A DNA stretch of 64,000 nt from Leucocoprinus leucothites (lineage: Eukaryota > Basidiomycota > Agaricomycetes > Agaricales > Agaricaceae), in NCBI GenBank assembly GCA_013368445.1, contig JAACJO010000004.1:2232001-2296000 (forward strand), given 5' to 3'. The notes below the pieces were generated by a model. The model saw only the letters and a list, made by a program, of their open reading frames with translations. It was not told the DNA's origin and did no database searches. Positions 36,045 through 47,560 of this stretch are shown piece after piece; within the stretch, counting starts at the first letter, position 1, and each line of letters starts with the position of its first letter. A program made the translations under genes and the position numbers.

Positions 36045-38024
36045 TCAAACCAATGCGGCAGACTGCAAATAGCCTCGGAAAATAGAGTCGCGCACTGAGA
36101 ATGTCACCTTAGCATCACATGGCATTACCTGAGGTTGACATTACTTACCGTTGCCAATGATGCGCTGCGTCGCTTTGGTATCCTGGATACGTCGGTTGGT
36201 AATATCAAGAAACATCGTGATGGACACATACCACAACACTCGTAAAGTGCGTGTAAAGGACACGTCTATTTTCATTATTTCTTCTATGGACTTGCAGGAA
36301 ATGCGCCCGGAAGTAATTGAGCACCGTCTCATAATCATTTGCGCGGTCCCCAAACGAAGTGATACTTGAATAGAGGAGTGATTGAGCGAACAACGAGGCA
36401 TTGGAGTGAGATATACGCACTACTTCCGAACTCGTAAACCTTTATCAATTTTTGCTTTGAGGAGATCAGTTTTGTCTGATGGATTGATGGGATCATCAAA
36501 AAGCGGAGTATGTATAAGATGACAGAACCCACTCAAGAACAGAACCAAGTGAACGTTTTTCAGCAATGCGTTAGAACAAATTTGAGTAAAGAGTTGAAGC
36601 GAATCATCTATCCGGTTAACCCGGGGGTCCTCTTCCAGATACTGCCACAGACTGATGAGCAGTTATGCCATATTAAAGGAAGAGTCAACTCCACCTGATC
36701 AAATGCGCTGACCGGAGCTACAAAAATGATGGCATTGGCATCATCGAAATATGGGACCCATGAATGTCGTTGACCGCGAGCACCGCCCACGTCAAAGAGA
36801 TGCCACGTAACCGACTTGCCATGAATTGTTACGTCAAAAATATGTTCTGCGATGCCCATAGTCTGAATGCGAGCATGTAGAATGTCATCTGCGAGGGAGG
36901 AGTTAAATGTATGCGCCTTGAATCACGCACATCGACCCACCAGTTGAAGGTATATAATCAGGGGAGGCGACCCGGGCAATGTGTTTGAGGAAGCTGCACA
37001 GTCATCAGAACGCGGACGTTTCCTCGACGAAGCGGAGTTATAACTCACAATTCCGACCACTCGTCGAGTTTCAATCTCCGTTTGGCGATCATTCCCCTTA
37101 CAGTTGGGTGGTTCCACAACTCCTTGATATCAGCTTCAAACAAGGCAAGCATACGCGCAACGTCCAAGATCAGGATATCCTGAACGACCTGAACGTCGGA
37201 AGAGATGCTCTGGCGCTCCTTCTTGTCATTGTAAGAGCGCCTGCTTAGCCGACCCAATGCATTTTCAATTGTTCTGGCTTGCCAACCGGTTCGTACGTAG
37301 ACACTTCCTTTCCCAGAGCCAGAAACTGCGATCCCTCCACTCAGGCGATCTGCGAGCTGCGTATCCGTCGAGACAAGGGGAGAGAGCTTTCTACGTAAGG
37401 CCGCAATTTGATTGGCGCCGGAATCCTTAGTCCATGGATGAGAATGGTTAGAAGATGAGGCAGCGTCCGCAGCCGAGTTAGGCGAGCCATTCACGAGGCC
37501 GCCGGGATGGAGTGAATGAGAAGGGGAGGGCTGGTCCGCGAGACCACCAGAGCGGGCCTTTTCCTCGGTAAGAGAGACACTGTCGTCGTCTTCGTCAAGG
37601 ACGTCGTCCCATTGTTCGAGGGTGGTCAGTATGTGCTTGAGAGAGTGGACGACATTGAAATAGATGACTGTCTTCCAAGATATCCGCTCCTCGTCAAGAG
37701 AATTCGGTCGATACATGAGCTGGAACTGCTTCTGGAGCGTCGACTTGCCACTCTCGGCCTGGCCGAGGAGGAGCAGCTGTCGAAATGGTGAGTATATGCG
37801 CCGAAAAAGGGCGGTCGGAGGGAGCAGACCTTGACATCCCCTTTCTTTCGCCTGAGACGTTCGCGCTCTTCCCGAAGGTCTTCGTCGATCCTTTCAGAAA
37901 TGCGCTTGGCCTCTGCCTCTGCCGAGAGGCGAGCAATGCGCTCGGCCTCGGTCTCTGTAGGGGGTGGTTTGAGGGCCTCGGTAATGGGGTCATCCTGGCT
38001 GTAGATGGAGGGTGTGCGCATCAT
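36045..38024 (-). CDS. Atypical large G-protein alpha subunit
   Basis: Signalling GTPase that couples receptors to downstream effectors. Exons: 37830-38024, 37049-37776, 36941-36993, 36695-36888, 36533-36641, 36421-36475, 36232-36364, 36149-36182 and 36045-36094 (516 residues; classical G-alpha is ~355). P-loop LLLLGQAESGKST, switch I ILHARIQTMGIAEHIF (Arg kept), switch II FDVGGARGQRHSW, guanine motif FLNKTDLL, and C-terminus IIGNVRDSIFRGYLQSAALV. The catalytic Gln of DVGGQ is Ala here. The N-terminus (MMRTPSIYSQDD) lacks the MGxxxS myristoylation site. A low-complexity Ser/Asp-rich insert of roughly 100 residues breaks the helical domain (from WDDVLDEDDDS on). Known mushroom genomes carry expanded G-alpha families; this fits one of those divergent types. 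Confidence 0.92.
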
Positions 38025-38208
38025 GGGACGAGGGAGGAGATGATGGTAGGAAGGAAAGGAAGAACGGGAGTGTGAAGCTCAGCACAGATTCGGACATGGA
38101 GATTTGAGTTACAGGCCTTGATTGATCACTGCCAGGCGCTATATTTGCATCACATATGTGACTCCCCATTTCTCCTGTCACATTTCTACCTGAGTCACAT
38201 CTCTTGTC
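38025..38208. promoter_or_regulatory. 184-bp divergent promoter between G-alpha and cyclophilin
   Basis: The two start codons (38024 minus, 38209 plus) face away from each other across only 184 bp. No TATA box is evident. Both genes must share or overlap their control region. Confidence 0.5.
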
Positions 38209-38969
38209 ATGGTGCGTTCTCCTGTTCCCGCCCAGCCATAGCTCATTGAGGTTAGTCAGTGACGCTGCACACCACCCATGGAGACCTCAAGGTGCCCAGT
38301 TTCTCCTCTTTTTCGATCCCTGACTCACCCATCACAGATAGAAGTCTTCTGCGAGGCTGTACCCAAGGCAGCGGAGGTACGGTTCAATCGCTTTGGACAG
38401 GATCCAGTTTTAAACCGATACAACACCAGAATTTCCTCGCACTCTGTGCATCGAACTACTATGACGGCTCTATTTTCCACAGAAACATCAAGGCATTCAT
38501 GGTGCAGACCGGGGACCCTTCAGGATCCGGCAAGGGAGGCCAGAGTATCTGGGGCGCTCCCTTTTCCGATGAAATCCGGTCTACGCTAAAGGTGAGACGC
38601 CACTCAGCGGATATTACCCTCAGTTCTTCTGATCCGCGACACTGCTTCCAGTTCAACGCACGCGGCATCGTTGCTATGGCCAACTCTGGCCCCGATACGA
38701 ACAAGTCCCAGTTCTTCATTACCTATTCGAAGCAGCCACATCTTGACGGCAAGTACACTATCTTTGGCAAGGTCATTGACGGCGTCGACTCGACGCTTGA
38801 TGCCATGGAGCGTGTCCCTGTCAACAACAAGAACAGGCCGCTTAGCGAAATCAAGCTAATTAATGTGAGCATCTGTACGCCTCTCATACCTTAGTTCATC
38901 TCTCATCACCATATCTATAAGGTCACCATTCACGCCAACCCCATAGCAGATGCACAGCTGCGAACATGA
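38209..38969 (+). CDS. Peptidyl-prolyl cis-trans isomerase, PPIL3/CYP10-type cyclophilin
   Basis: Cyclophilin that isomerises prolyl peptide bonds; human PPIL3 is found in spliceosomes. Exons: 38209-38211 (ATG alone), 38256-38291, 38338-38376, 38430-38591, 38652-38864 and 38922-38969, giving 166 residues, the usual single-domain size. Motifs: SVTLHTTHGDLKIEVFCEAVPKAAENFLALC, FHRNIKAFMVQTGDP (catalytic Arg of FHR), GKGGQSIWG, FNARGIVAMANSGPDTNKSQFFITYS and HLDGKYTIFGKVIDG. The start codon forms its own exon, because SVTLHTT has no ATG before it in frame and a GTGCGT donor follows the ATG directly. Confidence 0.92.
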
Positions 38970-39104
38970 CTTTTTTTTTGTAGTGGCTTGTTTCCTGGAC
39001 GTCGCCTATGAACCAAATTTCGCCATACGTTACTCGTTCTGCTGTTAAATCTTGTTGCATACTACTACTGTACATATCAATCTTCGGATTGGTATTTGTG
39101 ACCA

Positions 39105-40514
39105 TCACCGTTTGATGAATCCAACGAGTTCCTTCTGAAGCTCTCTCTGCCGCCGCGCTCGCTCAAGATCATCCACACTTCTCAGATCATATACAACATC
39201 ACGCGTCTTCCCGAAATACACCTATCATACGCAGAAGATGTCAGAGTCATTCCTTGGCACAGGTTTCTTGATTAATCGATACCTCTTGCAAAGAATTGCG
39301 CATTTTGATTTCCATCTCCTCGATCATGCGGCCAGTGTTCGTGATGTGGGAAGACGGGTCATGAATAGGCCAATCTTGTTCGAGCTATGTGCAACGGATT
39401 TGTTGGTTAGCCAAGGGTACTACGGACCCCACGCATTGCGTGGTAAAATCAAAGACAATGGATACAGTTGAAATGGTTGAGAAATTATCGTCACAGTACT
39501 GTGTCTCCACCTGCCTAGCCCGGCGGGCCTCAACCAACCAACTTAAAAAGGGAACAGCAGACCCATGGTCAAGGAAAAAGACTCTACATACCTGTCGTGT
39601 CATACTCCCGCTCAACGTGACCTCGCCTTTGCGTGTAAACTGGATATCTTTGTATTTTCCATTTCCAGAGGTGGTAGCAGCACTAGGAACCTTCCTTTCA
39701 TTCTCTCCGCCTTCCTCCGACGCTTGATGTGTCGTAAGCTGCAGCATAATCGTAGAAGTCAGTTTATAATGTGCCTGTCGTCCACGCTCGGAAGACTCGA
39801 AGACGTGGATAGAGTCCCATGATCCCGAAGGCTCCTGGTTGGAAGATGGTGCCATGCCTATTCATACGGCGGAATACATCACAGCACACAGGGAGGCAGG
39901 ACCAGTGATTGGGCGGGATTAGAGTCACTGCCTTTGTTTAGACGAGGAACGCACTTTTCTTGAATAAGACTACCCCTGCGAATCCACCATCTTCAAGGTC
40001 CCAGAGGTAGACAGAGGATACACCTCCCTCATAGTACCTATACCCAGCAATCGGTTAGCCAATATACCCTCTTGACAGTTCGGATACTACGCACATCTCG
40101 CGATATGTGTCAAACGCCTCGTTGGCCATAATTTCTAGTTTACGCAGTCGAGGCGTGGGCACAGTCCCATCATCCAGGGGAGGGTCATACTCGTTTGACC
40201 AAGGCGACCTGAAGCACCAAACACAATCCCAAAAACATTTCAAATTAATCTCCCCAGAACACCCGATATTAAAGACCAGAAAACGCATAGGATGAAACGT
40301 ACCGGTAGCTCTCACCATCGCGATTGTAATCACAAGCGAGATAGTCACGGCCAGTTGCACGGTCTGTCTTGATTTGAAGGGGTTGATCGACACTGCCGAG
40401 TAGATCGTCCGCATATTCTGGACAGATGGTGATAAGCGCGTCGACGTTCTCCTCTGTCCGCGTTGGAGGCAAGCGCCTCATAAGATCAAGCATGGAGTCT
40501 ACAAGTTCAACCAT
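39105..40514 (-). CDS. CAP2: F-actin-capping protein subunit beta
   Basis: Beta half of the heterodimer that caps barbed ends of actin filaments. Exons: 40303-40514, 40095-40208, 39955-40037, 39592-39857, 39283-39384 and 39105-39221 (297 residues). Signatures: [134 protein letters not shown] and [16 protein letters not shown]. The ATG ending at 40514 gives the same N-terminal length before LDLMRR as in other species; the ATG 21 bp later is an alternative. An insert between MLQLTTHQ and GEVTLSGSM (about 40 residues) makes it longer than vertebrate CapZ beta. Confidence 0.95.
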
Positions 40515-40771
40515 GGCCGGGTTTAACAAGTGGAGAGTGTGTGGTAGTTCCCTGTCACTCAGTGTGGGCGTTCGTTCTATTTGGGTCATCAATTTAGCAC
40601 ATTTGATCGCAAGCCCTTGCGGCAAATGTGGCACCGAACATCCATCATAGACGACATGAAGCTCCAAAAAATAAGTTGCAGGCATTGAAGGAACTTGTAT
40701 GATATTATCCATGGCTTCGAGCTAGTTTGGGAGAAAGTCGACCATGAAAAACAAAAAGAATCCAGGAGATT

Positions 40772-40843
40772 TGCCCCACACCAGGATTGAACTAGTGACC
40801 TTCTCATTACAAGTGAGACGCGCTACCACTACGCCAGCAGGGC
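40772..40843 (-). tRNA. tRNA-Thr (anticodon UGU), intronless
   Basis: Cloverleaf on the minus strand. Acceptor stem GCCCTGC pairs with GTGGGGC (with G-U pairs) and discriminator A. Anticodon stem TCTCA/TGAGA encloses CT-TGT-AA, so the anticodon is UGU for Thr. T arm ACTAG-TTCAATC-CTGGT forms. D arm GCGTAGTGGTAGCGC contains the invariant GG. The tRNA lies 258 bp upstream of the capping protein start, same strand. Confidence 0.88.
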
Positions 40844-41587
40844 TTACACTTAGAGGTGAATCAAACTTTCAGTATCAGTCTCAGCCGTCGGACACGGGGA
40901 CAAAAGGCCTTCAAACACCCTTTATTCAACAGCCCGGTATTCCCATGGAGGTTGCCTTAGACCTCTGCGGTGTTACAAATTTGTGAATCACTACTATTAT
41001 CGATAAGCATACTTGATCAATCGTTTTAGATCATAAGCCACCACCCGCATGCTCTGTCCATCCACCAGCTTGGCCACTATACCTAGCGGCCGCAATACAC
41101 TGGCGGCACAACGTCATAAACCGATCATTATGGCTAGCCCTGCATGGCTTTCTGGTCTGTGCGCAAGGACTCGTGGCTTTGCTGGAACGGAACGCCGGCA
41201 GACGGGTTGCGTATGGCAAGAGGCACATAATGATCGATGACGGAGCCGGGCGGAGTACGGAGTTAGCCGAGCTCCGAGACCGAAATTTAAAGTAGGGGCA
41301 ACGTGGGCATTTCGAAACTTGACTCTCAACCACCATCTTCCTCGTCCCTCCGTGAGGCTCTACCCGCAGATCTTCACAATAGCGCCAACCGACTCACCCC
41401 ATCCATCCCACGTCCTCTTCTGTACCGGCAGAGGATTCATGCTTCGTCCGCCAATTGCTATAGCAAAGCGTAAACGTTCTGTCTTCTTAGCTTCTCCCAG
41501 TTTTGTAAGCAAAAAATCTAGTTCTGACGGTAGTTTTCTATCGATGACTCACGCTCACACTAGCGTTAAACATACCATCCGCCCAAT
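40844..41587. promoter_or_regulatory. eIF5 upstream region
   Basis: About 740 bp between the tRNA-Thr and the eIF5 start codon. Small frames exist but without motifs; the last ~250 bp is pyrimidine-rich like a 5' leader of a highly expressed gene. Confidence 0.35.
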
Positions 41588-42979
41588 ATGGCTTCCGGAC
41601 CCACTGTGAACATCCGTCGTGATGTCGATGACAAGTTTTATCGTTACCGGTAGGTCTTGAGTTATTTTATGTACTAATTGAGTCACTCAGTGTTTGCAGT
41701 ATGCCCCTCTTGACAACCAAAATTGAGGGCAAAGGGAATGGCATAAAAACTGTCGTTCCCAACATGGCAGATGTCGCTCGTGCCCTCAGCCGTCCCCCGA
41801 CCTATCCCACGAAGTTCTTTGGCTGTGAGCTTGGTGCTCAAACTTCATTCGACGAGAAGAACGAACGGTACATCGTCAATGGTGCTCATGACGCTAATCG
41901 CCTCCGCGAGCTCCTCGATCAGTTCATCGAAAAATTCGTTTTGTGCAAGTCGTGCAAGAATCCCGAGACCGACCTTATTATCATCAAGAGTGGTAGGAAC
42001 GAGGAGATAATTCGGGATTGTAAAGCATGTGGTGAACGCACGGATATTGACATGCGCCACAAGTTGACGACATTCATCCTCAAAAATCCCCCGGTGAAAT
42101 CGAAAAAGGACAGGAAGCGCAATGTCGGCACGGCCGCCGCCAACGTTGGTGGCGGCGCCTCTCCCACCGAAAATGGTGACGGTGAGGATGCAGACACTGC
42201 CGTAGGTGCAGAGAGCGACGATGAGCTGACGAAGAAAATCAAAGCCGAGGCTGCGGAACTTAACCCAGAGGCCACCATCGCTGATGAGGATTGGGCCGCT
42301 GACACATCCCCTGAAGCCGTGAAGGAACGCATGAAAGCTTTGGAGGGCGGTGTGGCTGCAGTAGTCATCGGCGGGGATGAGGACGGCAGTGACGAGGATG
42401 CCAATTCCCCCTATTCCGTCCTCGGTAAATGGGTTGAAGAGAACCGTGATGAGACCGAAGATCGTAAGGCCTTCGCTATCGAAGTTTATAAAAAGGTCCA
42501 GGAGCTGGGTATTGAGAAGAAACACAAGGCAGTTTTGGTCTTGATGCAGGCACTTTTGACTGGCGACGCCGCTAACGAGATTAAAGACTACCTTCCGATA
42601 TTTAAGAAGGTGAGATTTTTTTTCACGCCTTGACTTCATTTCATTGATTGCCATTGTAGATGGTCACTTCGGAGAGGCATCAAAAGGCTTTGTTGGGCGG
42701 CTTGGAACGACTTGCTGGCTTGATGTACATTGAACTCATTGCCACCGTTCCTAAGCTTCTCATGGAGCTGTATCAAGCTGATATCCTTGAGGAGGATATC
42801 ATTACCCAGTGGGGGACTCACGTCAGCAAGAAGTATGTTGACAAAGAAACTAGCAAGAGGGTTAGGAAGGCGAGCGAGCCGTTCCTTAAGGTAAATGTTT
42901 TTGTTTGTGTCTCTTCTCTCGATTCTCACGACTTTTTCAGTGGCTTGAAGAGGCCGAAGATGATGATGACGATGAATGA
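41588..42979 (+). CDS. TIF5: Translation initiation factor eIF5
   Basis: GTPase-activating protein for eIF2 during start-codon selection. Exons 41588-41649, 41700-42609, 42660-42890 and 42941-42979 encode 413 residues. N-terminal GAP domain: [20 protein letters not shown] with the Arg finger near residue 15, then [17 protein letters not shown] and the C2-C2 zinc ribbon [12 protein letters not shown]...[10 protein letters not shown]. An acidic linker follows. The C-terminal W2/HEAT domain contains the aromatic-acidic box [13 protein letters not shown] at the very end, which binds eIF2 beta and eIF3. Length agrees with other eIF5 proteins. Confidence 0.97.
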
Positions 42980-43527
42980 AGAACTGGGATGCTCGTAATT
43001 CGTGTCTATGTTACGTTCGACTCTTGTGTATCTGGTTTTATATTGAATTCATGTTCTCTGAACTATGCACTTCATCTCAACCCATATCTATTAATTGTCC
43101 AGCCCCACTTGTTTGCACGTGCCGCATCCAAGAACGTTCAATCTGGTGATTGACAGCATGACATGTTATTACTTGCCCCATACCTACATCCTCAAAACCA
43201 ACTCCGGTGAGCCAAGATTCGCGATTGCATAACTGGACCTAAAGCTTGTTTGCCAGACTACGAGAGTTATGATTACTATTACCCCAATTTACCCTCGGTG
43301 CCGCCACATTGACCGGCTCCTCGGACAGGATAGGTAGATATGGTTACTTCCATTCTTCCGTACATTAAAAGCCTCCCGACAACATCGATGGCCGGCATCT
43401 GTAGGCTCTACCCTGATCGCGCACGGCGGGCGCTAAGCTTATCAGACGTACGCGGGAAATATTCCCATGGTGCGAAGCCACTAGCCCAACAAACCCCACA
43501 CCTTGTGTTTAACCATCATCTGGAACA
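42980..43527. other. Intergenic between eIF5 and the DUF4238 gene
   Basis: About 550 bp, tandem orientation. It contains eIF5's 3' flank and the promoter of the next gene. No other feature is seen. Confidence 0.35.
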
Positions 43528-45335
43528 ATGCCGCCTAAATCGCAAGCAAAGCCAAGACCAAATAATCAATACCAACATTACATACCACGTTTCATTCTTC
43601 GGAAGTTTCTCGAAACCCAGGGCCCACCAAAGTGAGTCTTGTTCTACTTGCGGGAAGATCTGGCGTATGTGGGCTGGCGCTCATTTATGCGCCATGGGCG
43701 CGACCGCACAGGACGGCCAAACAGCGTAGCAAGGACAACTGGAAGGCCAAAAAGAAGGGGATTGAGACGGAACTCATCAACGTGTACGACCTCTCTGCCA
43801 AGACCCTTCAATCCCTTTCGATTTCAAAGAGTTTTGGAGAGATCAACCTCTACACCGATCTCGCAAATGCGGTCAACTTTCAGCACGTGGAGGAGAAGCT
43901 GTCGCGCCTCGAGAACGAAGCGTCACAGGCGGTTGCGGCCATCCACGCTGCGACCAGCCGAGGTAGCTTCACCTTGACGCGGCACGAGTTGGGGGTCCTA
44001 AGGAAGTTTGTGTTCATTATGCATTTTCGGAAGCCGACCATTCAAGCCGCATACTTTGGTGAGAATCGGGAGAAATCCCTGGAAGATTGGATCAGACGAT
44101 ACATGCAGACGCACAACATTAAGACCCGAGAGGACATGTGGCTGCATGGTCTTGCCTATATTCTTGATACTCCCCACCCAAAGATCGTGGCTAAAGGAGA
44201 GGAGATCCTTGCCCAGTATGGAGAGGCTCGAATAATGCAGATGATGGCGACTAGGGTTGACCCAAATCTCGAAAGCTGGTTTGCGGTGGATTATCAGTCC
44301 CTAGCGAATTCTCATTTCCTTGGAGTCTGGGAAGCTGCCCCAGGATGCGAATTCATCCTGGGGAACAACTGCTTCGGCCTCTGGGAGGGATTATTCAACG
44401 GGCTACCTGGCATTCATCGAATTTTCATCATCAGTCCAAGACTTGTTCTAATTCTCCGCCATATCCTCTTACGTGAAGAGGTGAAAGGAGTTATTCCTAC
44501 CTTCAACCATAGCGCATTGATCAACATCGAGACACCGTCACCTACGACTACTTACCATGGTAGTTTCGATATTGGCTCGCCTCAGGCTATGATGAAATAC
44601 CGCGTCACTGCGGCTGCCCAAAAAGACACATTCACTTACAAGATCACCAAACTCACAGGGGCCCAGACGAGGGAGGTTAACGAGGTCATCTTATTGAACG
44701 TGCCGCGAGACGGTGCACTCGTCTTTCTGTCGAAGGAGCACGCGTTGAAAGCAGTTCGTTATCATATTTCCTCACCAGATCCTGTTGTTCAGTTAGAGCA
44801 ACCCAACGAGAAATTCCGGCCCCTTTTACATTCTCTTGAAAACGACCTCTATCCTCGCGGAAAAACGGCTGTTATAGAATGCGATGCCGACTTCCGACTT
44901 CGAGTTGCTATCGAAGTCATACGACATCGCCTGGATCGATTTCTCACAGAATGGGATGCCGCTTATTGGTCTTATCAAGCTATGACGGCTGACCCTAATC
45001 AATCCCATCCACTTGTCCTCGACATGCGTATCAGGCTAACACAGGCAAAAACGCTCTTCGGCGTCGCGCCGGGGGGAACATCACGCAGAAACCCCTCCGC
45101 ACGCCTCTCCGATCACCTGAACGAGGAAGATTCTAATTGTGTGCTGGGGAGAATGTCGACTATGCTCCTAATGCTGATGAACTACCAGCGAACGAGGGCC
45201 CGCACCGAGGCGGCTTTCGTCAGAGAATCGGTCATAGTTGGCTTAATTGAATGGATGGTTAAAGAAAAGCCTGATAGGATAGAACAACTCATCGGATCTG
45301 ATACATATAGGAGATTGACCCGAGGTCCCAAGTGA
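43528..45335 (+). CDS. DUF4238 family protein
   Basis: Protein of a widespread but poorly understood family found in fungi and bacteria. Exons 43528-43631 and 43712-45335 join in frame (phase 2) to 575 residues. The family signature is at the N-terminus: NNQYQHYIPRFILRKFLET (residues ~13-31). Later comes FEFILGNN-like CEFILGNNCFG near residue 250, and PISPRLVLILRH-like FIISPRLVLILRH, both typical of DUF4238. No signal peptide or helix is seen, so the protein is likely soluble. No catalytic role can be assigned. The in-frame ATG at 43528 is required because the second exon alone lacks the conserved HYIPRF motif. Confidence 0.85.
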
Positions 45336-46175
45336 TGCGCTATCCAGGCGCTATTATTCAATGTCAATTCAAATCTTTGTTGGTTAATTAATGAAGTTGT
45401 CTTCCCGGATGGTCCGAATGTCGTGAACAAGGTGCAGATCATTGTTAGCATAGTGCTTATTATGATGAGCCAGGAACCGCTGTGGAACCAGTCTAGCCGC
45501 AAAAAACGAGGCTCCCCACACGGAATAGCCCTAGAGCTTTTCCGAAGAAGGCTTACAACATAGATTGATCTTTGGGTGGGTCTGGACCGTCTGGTAAGGC
45601 TAAGATTCAAGAAACCTACCCTGCATACTTTGAGTAGGTTGTCCAGCTTATCCTAATCGGAGCGAAGAATAACGCCATAGGGATGAAAAACAATGAGTAG
45701 AGCTACCCTGGAATGCACAAAAGCTAACAAGGCACTTCGCTGCGGAACGTTTACGGATTGCTGAGAATCTAGCCAGAAAACCATCGAAATCAGAGCCGCA
45801 GCATGAACTATGTCAGCGTAGTGTGAGTCAAATTCGAGGGGCACTGCTGACGGAATTGCTTCAATGATCTACTGCGGGTTTGAGTATGTGATAAGCCAGA
45901 AGCTCAAGAAATCGGCGAGTGATCCACGGGGTTGAAGAGTGACGCCACGCAGGGAAGCTTTTGACGTTCACAGAAAATGGCAGGATCAAAGATAATAAAG
46001 TTTCAGGTCTATCATACTACAAGAGCCTGGTGGGCAGTCAATTTCCAACAGGGTCGAGAATATGGCGTCGGTCGAGAATATGGCGTCGGTCGCTGGGACT
46101 GGTCGCTAAGAGTCCCCTACATGGACTGGAAAGCGGAACAAAAGTAGTCTCTCGGGATCAAGTGACGAGGAAGTG
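45336..46175. other. Convergent intergenic region with a short tandem repeat
   Basis: Between the DUF4238 stop and the COQ9 stop. At 46053-46088 an 18-bp unit (TCGAGAATATGGCGTCGG) occurs twice head to tail. A plus-strand frame at 45961-46407 is antisense to COQ9's last exons and is not believed. Confidence 0.4.
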
Positions 46176-47029
46176 TCAAAAGACACCTGCACTCTTAATG
46201 ATTCCCTTGCAGCTCTTGAACAAATACGACGAAAACAGGGACACTTCATCGAGCGATTTTCTCGCTCTTGACGATGAAGCGAGGAGGCTCTCCAGAAGTT
46301 GGTGTGCTGTTCTTGGTGAAGTTATCTGGTGTAACTCTGCCACAAAGGTGTTAGGAGAGATAACTACAGAGAGAGACAGAGTACTCCACCTGCTGCTGTA
46401 TAGATGACGGCCAAAGAGGCGCGGCGGGCATACCAGGAGAACTCAGGTACCAGTGTCAGCGCAGGTCAAATGTCTACTCAAGTTAAACCTACTTCAGCAG
46501 ACGTGTCCCCGCTCAGATAGCACGCCTCATCCGCGATTTTCAGTGCATGCTTGAGCCCAGGCAGAGGATCGACTGGTGGAAGTTGGAGGGGACCAAGCTT
46601 TGCCGCAGACGATGAGGTCGAAGCGAGTGATGCAAACGCATCAGATAAGTGGTATAACACTGGCTCGTTGAACTCGAGCCTCTCCTGGAGCAACTCCTGG
46701 ATGGTTGGTATATGCCCGTGGGATTCAGACAATGCTTGTGCTCGAGATTTCATGTGTTCTAGGCCCTCATCGAAGAAAAAGTTGATGAGGGAATGCTCAG
46801 CCTTTACACCTTGACCAAATAGAGACGAAATAGCTGCGTCTGATAGAGGGGAAGAATGCGTTTCTGGAGGTGGCAAATGGAGGACTGAAAAGGCAAGGGC
46901 ATCACGAGTAAATCCATGGGTTCTGACGAGCGGGAGCGCCAGTTTAAGCAAGCGAGCGCTGAGGTGGCCGATCAGCTCAATCATCCATAAACAGGAACGG
47001 GAATGGTAGTACCTTGTCTGTGTCGACAT
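46176..47029 (-). CDS. COQ9: Ubiquinone biosynthesis protein COQ9
   Basis: Lipid-binding protein of the mitochondrial coenzyme Q synthome, partner of the hydroxylase COQ7. Exons 47013-47029 (17 nt), 46493-46958, 46390-46441 and 46176-46336 encode 231 residues. Signatures: ARLLKLALPLVRTHGFTRDALAF, LSDAAISSLFGQG, LLQERLEFNEPVL, LPGLKHALKIADEACYLSGD, SWYARRASLAVIYTAAELHQITSP, and the C-terminal amphipathic helix end. An in-frame stop soon after GDTSAE is only in the intron. No clear mitochondrial presequence precedes the TetR-like domain, so an upstream exon may be missing or an internal signal used. Confidence 0.9.
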
Positions 47030-47560
47030 ACGCGGGCTGTTTATCTGAGTAAGTTATGTGGAAATAATTAATGACCGGTCAACAGATTCTGGCACTGTGA
47101 CAAACATGACGAGGGAATATTCACGGTCCGAGCCGCAATTGATGGATTGATCCGCACTTCCCTGAGCTCAAAGTGCTCTGATCGTTGCGTTGACCCATGT
47201 ACAATTGATATACGAGGCACCTAAGGAAGTTTATAAACCCCCATAGTCTGACGAGGAATACAATAAAGAATGTTGGAATAGCAATCCGAGGATTATCCTC
47301 GTGATTTATTCTGAGTTTAAATATATTCTATTGTTTCTATGGTATATAATCTTATAGTCTACATTCCTGTACCTCGCTCGTTTGCCCTCCAATACCACCG
47401 TGTTCGCCCCGCATCGAGTCCCTTCAACAAAGAAATAACCCAAAGAGAGAGAAACAGCGTTGTATGTCTATGGTGAGAACCTAAGCACAACGGGGGTGTC
47501 CTGAGTACGCCTGGGGTGTGCGAAATTGCCTGGCATATCTACGTAGTTATACTGCGCATT
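47030..47560. other. Intergenic: COQ9 promoter and 3' flank of membrane-protein gene C
   Basis: About 530 bp. A CT-rich microsatellite-like run (TCTCTTTCTCTC pattern) spans about 47563-47588, at the 3' end of gene C. Nothing else is seen. Confidence 0.4.

Noticed and set aside
37516..37791. Plus-strand frames opposite the G-alpha gene
   Set aside because: They are antisense shadows of a well-supported coding exon; codon composition explains the lack of stops.
40744..40986. 80-codon plus-strand frame near 40.8 kb
   Set aside because: It runs through the tRNA-Thr gene on the opposite strand.
41845..42654. 269-codon minus-strand frame
   Set aside because: It is antisense to eIF5 exon 2, whose motifs are unmistakable.
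43632..43711. Start of the DUF4238 protein at the ATG-like codon at 43632
   Set aside because: This sequence is the intron (GTGAGT..CACAG). The exon upstream carries the family's HYIPRF motif.
46478..47029. COQ9 read as truncated after GDTSAE
   Set aside because: The stop lies inside an intron; two further exons supply SWYARRASLAV and the C-terminal helix expected for COQ9.
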